From: Pseudomonadota bacterium
Lineage (GTDB): Bacteria; Myxococcota; Bradymonadia; UBA4248
Length of the DNA: 9,445 bases
Direction: 5' to 3'
Assembly (NCBI GenBank): GCA_017613855.1
Contig: JAGACY010000194.1
Location: forward strand, 1 to 9,445
Below are positions 1-7,760 of this stretch, in pieces. Each line of letters opens with the position of its first letter. Positions within the stretch are counted from its first letter, which is position 1. The notes beneath the pieces are model-generated. The model searched no databases, was not told the DNA's origin, and saw nothing but the letters and a program-made list of their open reading frames with translations. The position numbers were made by a program, and so were the translations under genes.

Positions 1-629
1 ACATCGCCGACGGTCATCACCGCAGTGCCGCAGCCGCCCTCGTCGGTGCCGAAAAAGCCAAGGCCAATCCCAATCACCGCGGCGACGAAGAATACAACTA
101 TTTCATGGCCGTCTGCTTCCAGGCCAGCCAGCTCACGATCCTCGACTACAACCGCGTCGTCAAGGACCTCAACGGCCTGTCCGCCGCAGAATTCCTCAAA
201 GCCCTCGAAAAGAATTTCACCGTCGAATGCAAAGGTGTCGATGAATATCGCCCCAAGGCCCTCCACGAATTCTCGCTGTATCTCGAAGGCAAATGGTACA
301 GCCTCAAGGCAAAGGCCGGCACTTTCGATGACGCGGATCCCATCGGCGTGCTCGACGTCAGCATCTCGTCGCGCCTAATTTTGGACGAAATCCTTGGCAT
401 CAAGGACCTGCGCAAAGACAAACGCATCGACTTCGTCGGCGGCCTGCGCGGCCTCGGCGAGCTCAAGCGCCGCGTGGATTCCGGCGAGATGAAGATGGCC
501 CTGGCACTGTATCCGGTCACAATGAAACAAATCATGGATATTGCGGATTCGGGCAAAATCATGCCGCCCAAAGCGACCTGGTTCGAACCCAAACTGCGCA
601 GCGGTCTGATCATTCACAAACTCGTTTAA
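1..629 (+). CDS. DUF1015 family protein, C-terminal part (5' end outside window)
   Basis: The open frame is already running at position 3 and continues to the TAA at 627-629, giving about 208 residues. The upstream part lies outside the window, and the ATG at 105 is internal. The first visible residues are IADGHHRSAAAAL, the hallmark DGHHR motif of the DUF1015 family. This is followed by EEYNYFMAVCFQASQLTILDY-type sequence, an N-R-V-V motif, and near the end MPPKATWFEPKLRSGLIIHKL, which matches the family's 'MPPKSTxFxPKLxxGLxI' ending. Family members are about 400 residues, so roughly half is present. The biochemical role is not established. The family is widespread, soluble, and in many genomes lies near serine biosynthesis genes, but no such neighbour is visible here. 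Codons are strongly G/C-ending, unlike the downstream lipoprotein genes. Family call confident, function unknown. Confidence -1.
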   Translation, partial: IADGHHRSAAAALVGAEKAKANPNHRGDEEYNYFMAVCFQASQLTILDYNRVVKDLNGLSAAEFLKALEKNFTVECKGVDEYRPKALHEFSLYLEGKWYSLKAKAGTFDDADPIGVLDVSISSRLILDEILGIKDLRKDKRIDFVGGLRGLGELKRRVDSGEMKMALALYPVTMKQIMDIADSGKIMPPKATWFEPKLRSGLIIHKLV

Positions 630-690
630 GACTTTGATTTTATATTGTGAGCAGGGCTTTCGGCCGCCTGCCGATACGCCCATGCCGTTC

Positions 691-718
691 GCGCTATGCC
701 TGCGGCATACGCGCTTTT
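691..718 (+). terminator. First of two consecutive hairpins after the DUF1015 gene
   Basis: A stem formed by GCGC-TATGCC (691-700) and GGCATA-c-GCGC (704-714) closes a TGC loop with one bulged C, followed by TTTT. It lies 61 bases after the stop codon. The short T run makes it a weaker terminator than the next hairpin. It may instead be a repetitive extragenic palindrome, because a partly similar string (CCTGTGCGGATACGCGT) recurs just before the group II intron at 9290-9306. Confidence -1.
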
Positions 719-719
719 G

Positions 720-766
720 GCGCACGCCTATTGGCCCAACAGGCCAATACATCGTGCGCTTTTTTT
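720..766 (+). terminator. Rho-independent terminator of the DUF1015 gene
   Basis: The outer stem GCGCACG (720-726) pairs with CGTGCGC (753-759). A perfect inner stem ATTGGCC (730-736)/GGCCAAT (742-748) closes a five-base loop. Seven Ts follow at 760-766. This is a textbook intrinsic terminator and marks the end of the transcription unit that contains the DUF1015 gene. Confidence -1.
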
Positions 767-848
767 GTTCCATGGGCTGCCAGGCGGGAATAGGTTTCAA
801 ATTGTTGTATAGTTTACCTGTGCATGATTTCCCCAAAAAAAACGCGTA

Positions 849-884
849 TTTTGTGATGGCGCGCGCATGCACGCCATCACAAAA
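849..884. repeat. Long perfect inverted repeat in intergenic region
   Basis: TTTTGTGATGGCG (849-861) and CGCCATCACAAAA (872-884) are perfect inverted copies of 13 bases around a 10-base GC-rich centre. No T run follows directly on the + strand. On the - strand a T run (the complement of the A run at about 835-842) follows after a few bases, so the hairpin might stop leftward transcription. It may also be an extragenic palindromic element. Confidence -1.
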
Positions 885-1109
885 AAGCGGTTTTCGCAAG
901 GCGTATTGGCGGCAAAGCCGACAATAGCCGCGCCACATTACGATTCCTTATGTTTTGCGTTTTGAAATGCATATTCCATGATAAATGTCAAGAACCAGGC
1001 TGAGTAGTAACGAGTAAGTTGAATTTCGCTTAAAGAATATTGCCTATTATGTGTTGTTTGGTTATATCATTATATAAGCGCAATATCGCGCAATTTGCGG
1101 AGTCGACAA

Positions 1110-1349
1110 ATGAATGCGGATGCACAAAACACTGGTATCATGAATCATGACGTCAAGGATGAATGTCTTGAGCCGGATGATGCGGTTGAACATGATGAAG
1201 ACGCCGAAGACGACAATTATCGGGACAGTTTCCGATCAGAATGTCTGGATTTTGCAAAAAGTGTAGCTAAAACTATAGTTGTCACGGCGGCGGCAACGAC
1301 GACATCCATTTTGGTATCACTTGCGTTAAAAAAGTTTCTCGGAAAATAG
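1110..1349 (+). CDS. Small acidic protein with one C-terminal membrane helix, unknown function
   Basis: A 79-residue product starting at the ATG at 1110, chosen because GGAG (1099-1102) sits seven bases upstream. A TTG five codons earlier would place the ribosome site inside the gene. Residues 1-48 are hydrophilic and strongly acidic (EPDDAVEHDEDAEDD around 21-35). Residues 53-73 (AKTIVVTAAATTTSILVSLAL) form a single hydrophobic helix followed by KKFLGK. The layout is that of a small tail-anchored-type inner-membrane protein, with an acidic domain that would probably stay in the cytoplasm given the terminal lysines. I do not recognise a family. It precedes the first lipoprotein gene by 128 bases without an obvious terminator between them, so co-transcription is possible. 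The sequence CGGAGTCG before its start also precedes the next gene's start. Confidence -1.
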   Translation: MNADAQNTGIMNHDVKDECLEPDDAVEHDEDAEDDNYRDSFRSECLDFAKSVAKTIVVTAAATTTSILVSLALKKFLGK

Positions 1350-1477
1350 GCATTGGTAGGGGTAGAGCTGTTAAAAGGTGTGCTGATCTTTAAGCTTTCA
1401 TCATGCTTTGCTCGTGATTGCCCTGTTGCCTCAAACGTCAGTTTAGCGATTATTTTGTTTTTTTCGGAGTCGGTTTC

Positions 1478-4400
1478 ATGAATAAAACCCGTTTTTTTAT
1501 TTCTATTCTTGCACTTATGCTGGCGTCCGGTTGTGCAGACAATAAAGCTTTCGAAGTCGATTTGTGTCCCGATGATCCGAATAAAACCTTGCCAGGAATA
1601 TGTGATTGCGGAACTCCGGATGTGGACACGGATGGTGATGGCACGCTGGATTGCAGGGATCTTTGTCCGAATAATGATGGTAAAGCATCTCCCGGTGTTT
1701 GCGGATGTGAAGAAGCTGATGTGGACACGGATGGTGATGGCACGATGGACTGCAAGGATAAGTGTATAGATGATCCCGAAAAAATAGTACCTGGTGTTTG
1801 TGGCTGCGGCGTTGCCGACAGCGATACGAATGGCAATAATATTGTTGACTGTCTGGAAGACATTCTGGACCTTTGCCCCAAAAATCCTAATAAAGATCGT
1901 CCGACCGGGGATTGCGGCTGTGAAGAAGAAGTCGATTCGGATGGTGATGGTGTCTTTGATTGTGTTGATCTGTGCAAGGACGATATCTACAAAACAGAAC
2001 CGGGAATATGCGGATGCGGTGTTCCGGATGAGGACCGTGACGGGGATGACACCATGGACTGCATCGATTTGTGCGATGATGACAGGGATAAGACTTCACC
2101 TTTGAAATGCGGGTGCGGTGTTCCGGATGACGATAATGACGGCGATACCATTCCGGATTGTATGAATGAATGCGAAAATGGCGTAGTCAAAGAGAATGGT
2201 CGTCCCAAGGCTTTTCCGGGGCTATGTGGCTGTGACAAGCTCGATTCACCCGAAAATACTTCCGATGAAGATCATGACGGGGTTATCAATTGTCTGGATA
2301 CTTGCCCGCATAATCCCACCAAATCCAAAGAGGCAGATGGTGACTGCAACGAAATGGACTCGGATGGCGATAGCGTCGATGACAGCATGGATAAATGTCC
2401 TTATAACCCGAAAATCGATACCATTCTGGAAGCCGGAGAAAAGCCAGGAACAGACAAAGAATGCTCGACTTATGTTGAGGCGGAGAATATTTTTTACATT
2501 TATAACGCCCATAACCTGGAAGAGCTAAGAGCAAAATTAAAGACAATACACGAAGATACGGTATGTACCGGAAATATCAAATCTTGTATTTTGGGTACTG
2601 ATACAGAAAAGAGCGTAGCCGCAAGGGAATGCGTCGGCAAACTTTGGCAGTACTATTCCTGTTCACTATGTACTCCGGAAGTCAAAAACGAAGAGACGGG
2701 AGAAGTAACAACCCCCTTAAGCTGTGCCAGTGAGACGCCGGTAGAATTACAAAAAGCACTGACCATTGAACTTGTAAATGATATCAATTTGATAGATTTC
2801 CTTCCGACATCACTTAAGACCAATGGGGAATGCTATAGTACATGGTTTGAAGACTTTAATCTGACAAATGTGGTGTTTCATGGAAATGGCAATACCATAT
2901 CCTATAAGCAAAATACAAACACATGCAGTCTCAACTATGCACTTTTTACCAGCGTTACGCTTTCAGAAATCTCAGATTTGACGATTGAGCTTAATGTTTC
3001 GAATACGACGGCGTCGGTCTATTCCAGAGGTGTGTTTACTAATGATATTAATAGTTCCAAAGTTTCCGATATTCATGTTAAGGGCAGCTTAACAACAGCT
3101 TATACAGGAACGACAGGTACAAATGCTGTCGGCGGTATTGCAGGTTATGTACATTCTGCTTATAGCGTTTATGGGGATTCGCAGGTTGTCGGATGTGATG
3201 CCCAGAATATAGAAGTTACATCGACAGCTGCTGCGCTGGAATCTGCTTATTTGGGTGGGTATTTTGGATATGTGACATCGGCTTCGCTCACGCTTTCGGG
3301 GAAACATGTCGTTAAAAGCGTCAAATCCAACAGAAATGCGGGCGGCTTCTTCGGTGGTATTGCTATCTCTAAAGAAGGAAATGTCATTGATCTGAAAAAT
3401 GCTGATTTACAGGTTGAATCGATAACTGCCTATAATGCCAGCGGCTTTGCTCATTCATTATCTTTGTCTGGTTCCGAGGATGCGTCATTATCCGTCAACT
3501 CTTTTAAAGCCAATAATATCCAGTCAACGAAAGCGAATGCTGCCGGCTTTGTGAATAATTTAGCTGCCAGGTTAAAAGATATTCACAGTGAAATCGGGAC
3601 GATCGCCAGCGCCAAGTCTGCTGCCGGTTTTGCATTTATGTCGGTAAATAATACATTGTCAAATATTATCAGCAATGTCAAAGAGATGAAATGTTCAGGC
3701 GATGCTTCAAAAAATGCTGTATTTGAATGCGCCGGCTTCATTCATGATGTATCATCGAATATATTTGATCATGTGGACAGTCATGTCGAAAAAATGACAT
3801 CTACTAAAGATGGCGCTGGTTTCATTCACTCTGTTGTTACCGGGTTCGAACTGAAGAACAGTATCATTGCAGTCGATAATCTTGAGGCAGATAATGCCTA
3901 TGGCATCTATGCAAATTTTGCAGTGAATGGCACGGAGAACAAAATTAGTCTCGAAGGTGTACATTTCTCCTCCGACAGCATGACTTCGACAAGCAAGACC
4001 GTCGGATTATTTGGAAACATTCCGGGCTCAAGTGCAGTTTTCCTCAATCATGTATCTGCCTTTGCCAATCTTGGTGGGGCTGATGTGTCAAAAATACATA
4101 GTGTTATGGGTGAGATTGCCACGCCTAGTAAAACAGAACCGATTATTATCAGCCTGACAAATGGTTTCTATGCCTTTACCAATGTCGTCGATGGTACATT
4201 GCAAAATTCGTTCACGTTACTCGATACATTGACCGCAGATAATTTGGATGCAATTTATAAGAATCAAATTGAAAATAACTATTTTCTGGTTATGAGTGAT
4301 GACACCAAATTGGTCACTTTGTCAGATAATCCTTTTTCAAGTTATGTTAGTCTCATAAAGCCAGAAGAAACGGACACTGCATTGACGAGTCTTCAGGCGA

Positions 4401-4492
4401 AAGATTCCCATTGGAGTACAAAGAATTTTTCCATTGACAGTACGGATTATACGCTTCCTGCCTATGTTGCGGAGAATGCCTCCACACCGTAA
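1478..4492 (+). CDS. Surface lipoprotein with thrombospondin-type-3-like stalk and GLUG-like beta-helix region
   Basis: The predicted product is 1004 residues. The start is the ATG at 1478 (GGAG at 1466-1469, eight bases away), since only this start gives a proper signal peptide; an in-frame GTG-type start at 1418 would add 20 residues in front of it. Residues 1-19, MNKTRFFISILALMLASGC, form a signal peptide with a lipobox ending at Cys19, followed by A-D, so outer-membrane sorting is plausible. Residues about 28-330 hold eight full repeats and one partial repeat of about 33 residues, with the pattern DLCPDDPxKxxPGxCGCGxxDxDxDGDGxxDC, which is TSP3-like and expected to bind calcium and form disulfides. 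Residues about 340-470 contain further cysteines. From about 470 to 810 comes a repetitive region with recurring A-x-GGF/GF-xx-x motifs (NAVGGIAGY, NAGGFFGGI, NASGFAHSL, NAAGFVNNL, AAGFAFMS, CAGFIHDV, GAGFIHSV), typical of GLUG-type right-handed beta-helices. The end (HWSTKNFSI...YTLPAYV) also fits that class. Probable role: adhesion or surface binding (inferred). Confidence -1.
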   Translation: MNKTRFFISILALMLASGCADNKAFEVDLCPDDPNKTLPGICDCGTPDVDTDGDGTLDCRDLCPNNDGKASPGVCGCEEADVDTDGDGTMDCKDKCIDDPEKIVPGVCGCGVADSDTNGNNIVDCLEDILDLCPKNPNKDRPTGDCGCEEEVDSDGDGVFDCVDLCKDDIYKTEPGICGCGVPDEDRDGDDTMDCIDLCDDDRDKTSPLKCGCGVPDDDNDGDTIPDCMNECENGVVKENGRPKAFPGLCGCDKLDSPENTSDEDHDGVINCLDTCPHNPTKSKEADGDCNEMDSDGDSVDDSMDKCPYNPKIDTILEAGEKPGTDKECSTYVEAENIFYIYNAHNLEELRAKLKTIHEDTVCTGNIKSCILGTDTEKSVAARECVGKLWQYYSCSLCTPEVKNEETGEVTTPLSCASETPVELQKALTIELVNDINLIDFLPTSLKTNGECYSTWFEDFNLTNVVFHGNGNTISYKQNTNTCSLNYALFTSVTLSEISDLTIELNVSNTTASVYSRGVFTNDINSSKVSDIHVKGSLTTAYTGTTGTNAVGGIAGYVHSAYSVYGDSQVVGCDAQNIEVTSTAAALESAYLGGYFGYVTSASLTLSGKHVVKSVKSNRNAGGFFGGIAISKEGNVIDLKNADLQVESITAYNASGFAHSLSLSGSEDASLSVNSFKANNIQSTKANAAGFVNNLAARLKDIHSEIGTIASAKSAAGFAFMSVNNTLSNIISNVKEMKCSGDASKNAVFECAGFIHDVSSNIFDHVDSHVEKMTSTKDGAGFIHSVVTGFELKNSIIAVDNLEADNAYGIYANFAVNGTENKISLEGVHFSSDSMTSTSKTVGLFGNIPGSSAVFLNHVSAFANLGGADVSKIHSVMGEIATPSKTEPIIISLTNGFYAFTNVVDGTLQNSFTLLDTLTADNLDAIYKNQIENNYFLVMSDDTKLVTLSDNPFSSYVSLIKPEETDTALTSLQAKDSHWSTKNFSIDSTDYTLPAYVAENASTP
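1619..1744 (+). repeat. Near-identical direct repeats inside the stalk region
   Basis: The same 27 bases, beginning GATGTGGACACGGATGGTG, occur at 1619-1645 and 1718-1744. The period is 99 bases, exactly one 33-residue repeat. Both encode DVDTDGDGT. The other stalk repeats are far more diverged at the DNA level, so this pair reflects a recent duplication or gene conversion within the array. Confidence -1.
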
Positions 4493-4514
4493 TATCTTCG
4501 CAACCATTTTTTAC

Positions 4515-4543
4515 TAAACAAACGCATCAATTGCCTCTATAAT
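4515..4543 (+). promoter_or_regulatory. Sigma70-type promoter of the second lipoprotein gene
   Basis: A perfect -10 TATAAT (4538-4543) lies 17 bases after TAAACA (4515-4520), which matches four of six bases of the -35 consensus. Transcription would start near 4550, giving a leader of about 40 bases that contains the strong ribosome site TGGAGG (4576-4581). No terminator is visible between the two lipoprotein genes, so read-through from upstream is also possible. Confidence -1.
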
Positions 4544-4588
4544 GATGTGCCGGCCTGTGAAGGCCCCCACCATTATGGAGGTTATTGA

Positions 4589-7300
4589 ATGAATCGTTTT
4601 AAAATTTGCATGACATTACTGGTTGTTTTGGGCGTCTGGGGATGTGCGAGCAACGATGCTTTTGATCCAGGTTCTGTATGCCCGGAAAACCCGCTCAATA
4701 AAACTGTGCCCGGAACGTGCGGTTGTTTTATTGCAGATGTTGATGAAGATAACAATGGTGTCATGGATTGTCTGGAAACGTCATCAAAGCCTGAACCGGA
4801 GCCTGTCGAAACAGATCAGTGCCCGGATGATGAGAATAAAACAAGTGAAGGCATGTGTGGCTGCGGCGTTTCTGATGATGATTCTGATAACGATACGGTT
4901 CCGGATTGTTTTGATCGATGCAAAGATGATGCTGAAAAGCTGGACCTTGGGGTATGCGGCTGCGGTACGCCGGATGTTGATACCAATAATAACGGCATCA
5001 TTGACTGCAATGAACATTGTGAGCCAAGGTGCGAAGGTGACGTCTTCTATGGATGTGATGGCGATCTTTATATCGATTCTGAAGATTGTTCCATCATCGA
5101 TATGGTTTGTATTCAGGATGAAGAATTCTCCGGATGTGTTCAGGGCAAGTGCCGCTACAAGGGGGAATTGCTGGATGAGGATGCAAAGGTATGTGAGGAT
5201 GACGTACTCTTGGTCTGCACCAGTGGCCGAATGGAACCCACTGAATGTGAAGTTGAGGGCTATGTCTGTCGTATCGTTGATTCTGAGGCCGATTGCCGAG
5301 ATCCGAATGAGGATTTGTGTCCGGATGATCCCGAAAAAACAGATCCCGGCGAATGTGGCTGTAATGTTTCCGAAGAGGATTCCAATAATAACGACATCAA
5401 AGACTGCAAGGAAAATTGCACGCCAGCCTGTACCGGCAATGTACTAACGGTATGCAACGATAAGCTTTTTGGTGATCCCATCGATTGTTCTGCTTCCAAT
5501 AAGGTTTGCGGCAAGAATGCCAGTGATGCATTTGACTGTGTGGATCCAGATTTGAGATGTGCTTTCCAGGAAGAAATGCTCGAACCTGGTACGAAACGCT
5601 GTGGTGCGGATGGCAGTCTGTTGACTTGTACCAATAGCCAGATGGTTGCTTCTGCTTGTCCCGCAAACCAGATATGTGATGCAGGGGAATGCAGAAATCC
5701 GCATGAATGCATGGCTGTTGGACACCCAATTACTCATGCAAACAATATCTGCTATAACAGCGAATTGATTTTGTCATGCAATGATGGAACGGTCGTCGTC
5801 AAAGAGAGCTGTGGGTCCGATTCCGAAGAGAATATGAAATCATGTATTCTCAAAGAGACTGGTCCGGAATGTGTCGCTCTCGATGAAACGACGGTGTTTT
5901 GCGAGGATCCGTACGGCGAATACGTGGCGCAGGGTGTTCAAATCTGCAGTGATGATGCTACGGAAATATTGATTTGTGACGAAGAAGGAATGTTGAATTC
6001 GGTAGCCGAAGACAAGCAGTGTACCGAAGAGCAGTTCTGTGTCATAGAGAACAACAAGCCCAAATGTGTTGATAAACCGCTCATTTTCGACAGCATCGTG
6101 AGCTTGCGCGCGGCTGTTGGCAAACTTATCGATGGCGGAACGTGTGCTACAACGCTTGCCAATACGAAAGAAGCACAGGTCAATGTGGTAGGTCATGTCA
6201 CGGCGATTGATGACACCAAAGGATTCTATATCCAGGATGTGGAAGCGCATGTTGCTGTTTATGTCGCTTCATCACTCCCCACTGGCATTGCTGTCAATGA
6301 TAAGGTTAAGGTCGAATCGGATGCCGCCGGAAGTGTTTACTGTAAATTGCAGATCATGGGGAATGTCAATGTTACCAAGATAGAATCCTCAGATCCGGTC
6401 GTGGTAGAACCTTTAGTTATACAAATATCGGATCTGGCTGGTGCTGTATTTGATAACATGTTCAATTCCGTTCTCATTCAGATTAAAGACGCTGAAACGG
6501 ATGCACAATTCAGCACTACCGATGATCCAATCAAGGGTTGGGATATCGTCTCTGATTCTATTAAGGTTCGCGTTGGATCCTATTTCATCTCCGGCGACAA
6601 TCTCAAGTCGCTCATGGAAGGGGGAAAACATTATGATGTGACAGGAATCCTCGAGTATCAGAAGAAAGTGGGGTTCATTGCACCGCGCGATGAAAATGAT
6701 ATCAGGGCAATGGCTGAATGCTCAGATGTCAATGGCAAGAAAATTGCCCACGGTGCACAGGGATGCAGTACTGCAGATGCGTTGGCTCGTTGTGCGGATG
6801 GTACATGGGTGGAGGCAAATGCTTGTTATTTAGGCTGTAATGCAGAGAAAAATGAATGCACTGCATGCTCCGAGGATGCCATATCGTGTAATGGCAATAC
6901 GGTCGTCAATTGTACAAAAGATGCACTGCCGGTTGTTGGACAGGACTGCAGTAGTTCAGGATTATTGTGTCTGGCCGGTGCCGGCTGTGTAGAATGCAAA
7001 GATAATTCAAATTGCACCTCATCACTGAACGGTTCAATCTGTAACACCACCTCACATGCCTGTGTCGCATGTGTGGAGAATACAGATTGTGCTGCTCCCA
7101 CGGCTGTTTGTTCAGCAAATAAGTGTGTGGAATGCGCCAGTGATACGGATTGTCCGGCCAAGAATATTTGCAAGTTAAATACCTGTACTGCCGTCGAATG
7201 CAAGAGTAATTCGGAATGTACGGATAGCACGAAGCCTATATGTGACACAGGATCCCATACCTGCAGAGCATGCAACGCGGAGGAGCCTTGTCCTGTATAA
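4589..7300 (+). CDS. Cys-rich multidomain surface lipoprotein with TSP3-like repeats and OB-fold-like domain
   Basis: The predicted product is 903 residues. The start at 4589 has a strong ribosome site (GGAGG, seven bases away) and a signal peptide, MNRFKICMTLLVVLGVWGC, with lipobox Cys19. TSP3-like repeats lie at about 30-67, 76-140 and 242-275 (for example DLCPDDPEKTDPGECGC), several with Asn in place of Asp in the calcium loop. Cys-rich modules follow at about 141-240 and 276-495; the first two align with each other (CEPRCEGDVFYGC versus CTPACTGNVLTVC). Residues about 505-710 lack the dense cysteines and contain VNVVGHVTAIDDTKGFYIQD...GIAVNDKVKVE, a pattern seen in OB-fold-like domains attached to secreted nucleases and surface proteins; no nuclease catalytic domain is visible. 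Residues about 712-903 are again Cys-rich, with a repeated CVxCxxDxDC pattern, and the last unit is cut short by the stop. It follows the other lipoprotein by 96 bases and shares its N-terminal design. Binding or adhesive role inferred; exact function unknown. Confidence -1.
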   Translation: MNRFKICMTLLVVLGVWGCASNDAFDPGSVCPENPLNKTVPGTCGCFIADVDEDNNGVMDCLETSSKPEPEPVETDQCPDDENKTSEGMCGCGVSDDDSDNDTVPDCFDRCKDDAEKLDLGVCGCGTPDVDTNNNGIIDCNEHCEPRCEGDVFYGCDGDLYIDSEDCSIIDMVCIQDEEFSGCVQGKCRYKGELLDEDAKVCEDDVLLVCTSGRMEPTECEVEGYVCRIVDSEADCRDPNEDLCPDDPEKTDPGECGCNVSEEDSNNNDIKDCKENCTPACTGNVLTVCNDKLFGDPIDCSASNKVCGKNASDAFDCVDPDLRCAFQEEMLEPGTKRCGADGSLLTCTNSQMVASACPANQICDAGECRNPHECMAVGHPITHANNICYNSELILSCNDGTVVVKESCGSDSEENMKSCILKETGPECVALDETTVFCEDPYGEYVAQGVQICSDDATEILICDEEGMLNSVAEDKQCTEEQFCVIENNKPKCVDKPLIFDSIVSLRAAVGKLIDGGTCATTLANTKEAQVNVVGHVTAIDDTKGFYIQDVEAHVAVYVASSLPTGIAVNDKVKVESDAAGSVYCKLQIMGNVNVTKIESSDPVVVEPLVIQISDLAGAVFDNMFNSVLIQIKDAETDAQFSTTDDPIKGWDIVSDSIKVRVGSYFISGDNLKSLMEGGKHYDVTGILEYQKKVGFIAPRDENDIRAMAECSDVNGKKIAHGAQGCSTADALARCADGTWVEANACYLGCNAEKNECTACSEDAISCNGNTVVNCTKDALPVVGQDCSSSGLLCLAGAGCVECKDNSNCTSSLNGSICNTTSHACVACVENTDCAAPTAVCSANKCVECASDTDCPAKNICKLNTCTAVECKSNSECTDSTKPICDTGSHTCRACNAEEPCPV

Positions 7301-7391
7301 CGTGTCATATTACATCGAAAGCTGTCTCTCTATGCGACTATCGTTGAGGCAGTTCTGCGATTCTCTTTGGCCTTCATAAGCCTTGATGTTT

Positions 7392-7426
7392 GCCGCTTCC
7401 GTCTTTGATGGTAAGCGGCTTTTTTT
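7392..7426 (+). terminator. Rho-independent terminator after the second lipoprotein gene
   Basis: GCCGCTT (7392-7398) pairs with AAGCGGC (7413-7419) around a 14-base loop, followed directly by seven Ts (7420-7426). It lies 91 bases after the stop codon and closes the lipoprotein transcription unit. Confidence -1.
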
Positions 7427-7760
7427 GGTTTTAGTCAGGCGGCTTAACTCACGTAGAAATTTTTCTTAAAAATCAAATGCATTCGAGTCATAATCCTTCT
7501 TGCATCGTTGGCCTCCATGCGTTAAATAACGAACTAAGTTTTATGCCGTCGAATTAAGGCGGTTTTATCATTTTGGCGCGATGCGCCCGAGTTCAAGGTT
7601 TTTGCCTTTGTGGGTTCGCTCACATTCCGAAAAAATCATCGGAGAATTCGAGAGAGTTTCAGTATCATTGGGCTTTCCGGAGAAATCTTCCGGACTTCGA
7701 TCATGTTCATTTTTTACGATGCGTATGAAAGAATAAAATGGCGATTGTGAGCTAAAATAT

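Larger units (their letters stand above)
630..1109. other. Intergenic region, 480 bases, hairpin-rich, no convincing gene
   Basis: The first half holds the two consecutive hairpins (691-766), the 13-base inverted repeat (849-884) and a weaker stem TTGGCGGC/GCCGACAA around 906-924. The second half (about 940-1094) is A/T-rich, as expected upstream of a gene, but no clear promoter pair stands out. Open frames crossing the region run through the terminator hairpins and look non-coding. Confidence -1.

Noticed and set aside
853..881. CRP-like site (TGTGA...TCACA)
   Set aside because: The half-sites are separated by about 20 bases rather than six, so they are simply part of the hairpin arms.
634..927. 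97-codon open frame on the + strand after the DUF1015 gene
   Set aside because: It runs straight through two terminator hairpins and most of an inverted repeat, has no ribosome site, and its protein has no recognisable pattern.
375..938. 187-codon open frame on the - strand
   Set aside because: It overlaps the DUF1015 coding region in antisense and crosses the hairpins. It is explained by the high GC of the real gene.
1040..1067. Promoter-like pair TTGCCT and TTATAT with 16-base spacing upstream of the small membrane protein gene
   Set aside because: The region is A/T-rich and offers several equally weak alternatives, so none can be supported.
1450..1977. Ser/Pro-rich open frames on the - strand opposite the stalk repeats (also 1987-2238 and 5260-5712)
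   Set aside because: These are antisense reflections of the Asp/Cys/Gly repeat codons; the low-complexity Ser/Pro content is an artefact of the repeats.
4547..4570. Hairpin GTG..GGCC/GGCC..CAC before the second lipoprotein gene as a terminator or attenuator
   Set aside because: The stem is short and interrupted by mismatches, has no T run, and would overlap the predicted transcription start.
7590..7625. tRNA-like fragment with GTTCAAG and GGGTTCGC strings
   Set aside because: No acceptor stem, anticodon arm or complete T arm could be built around it.
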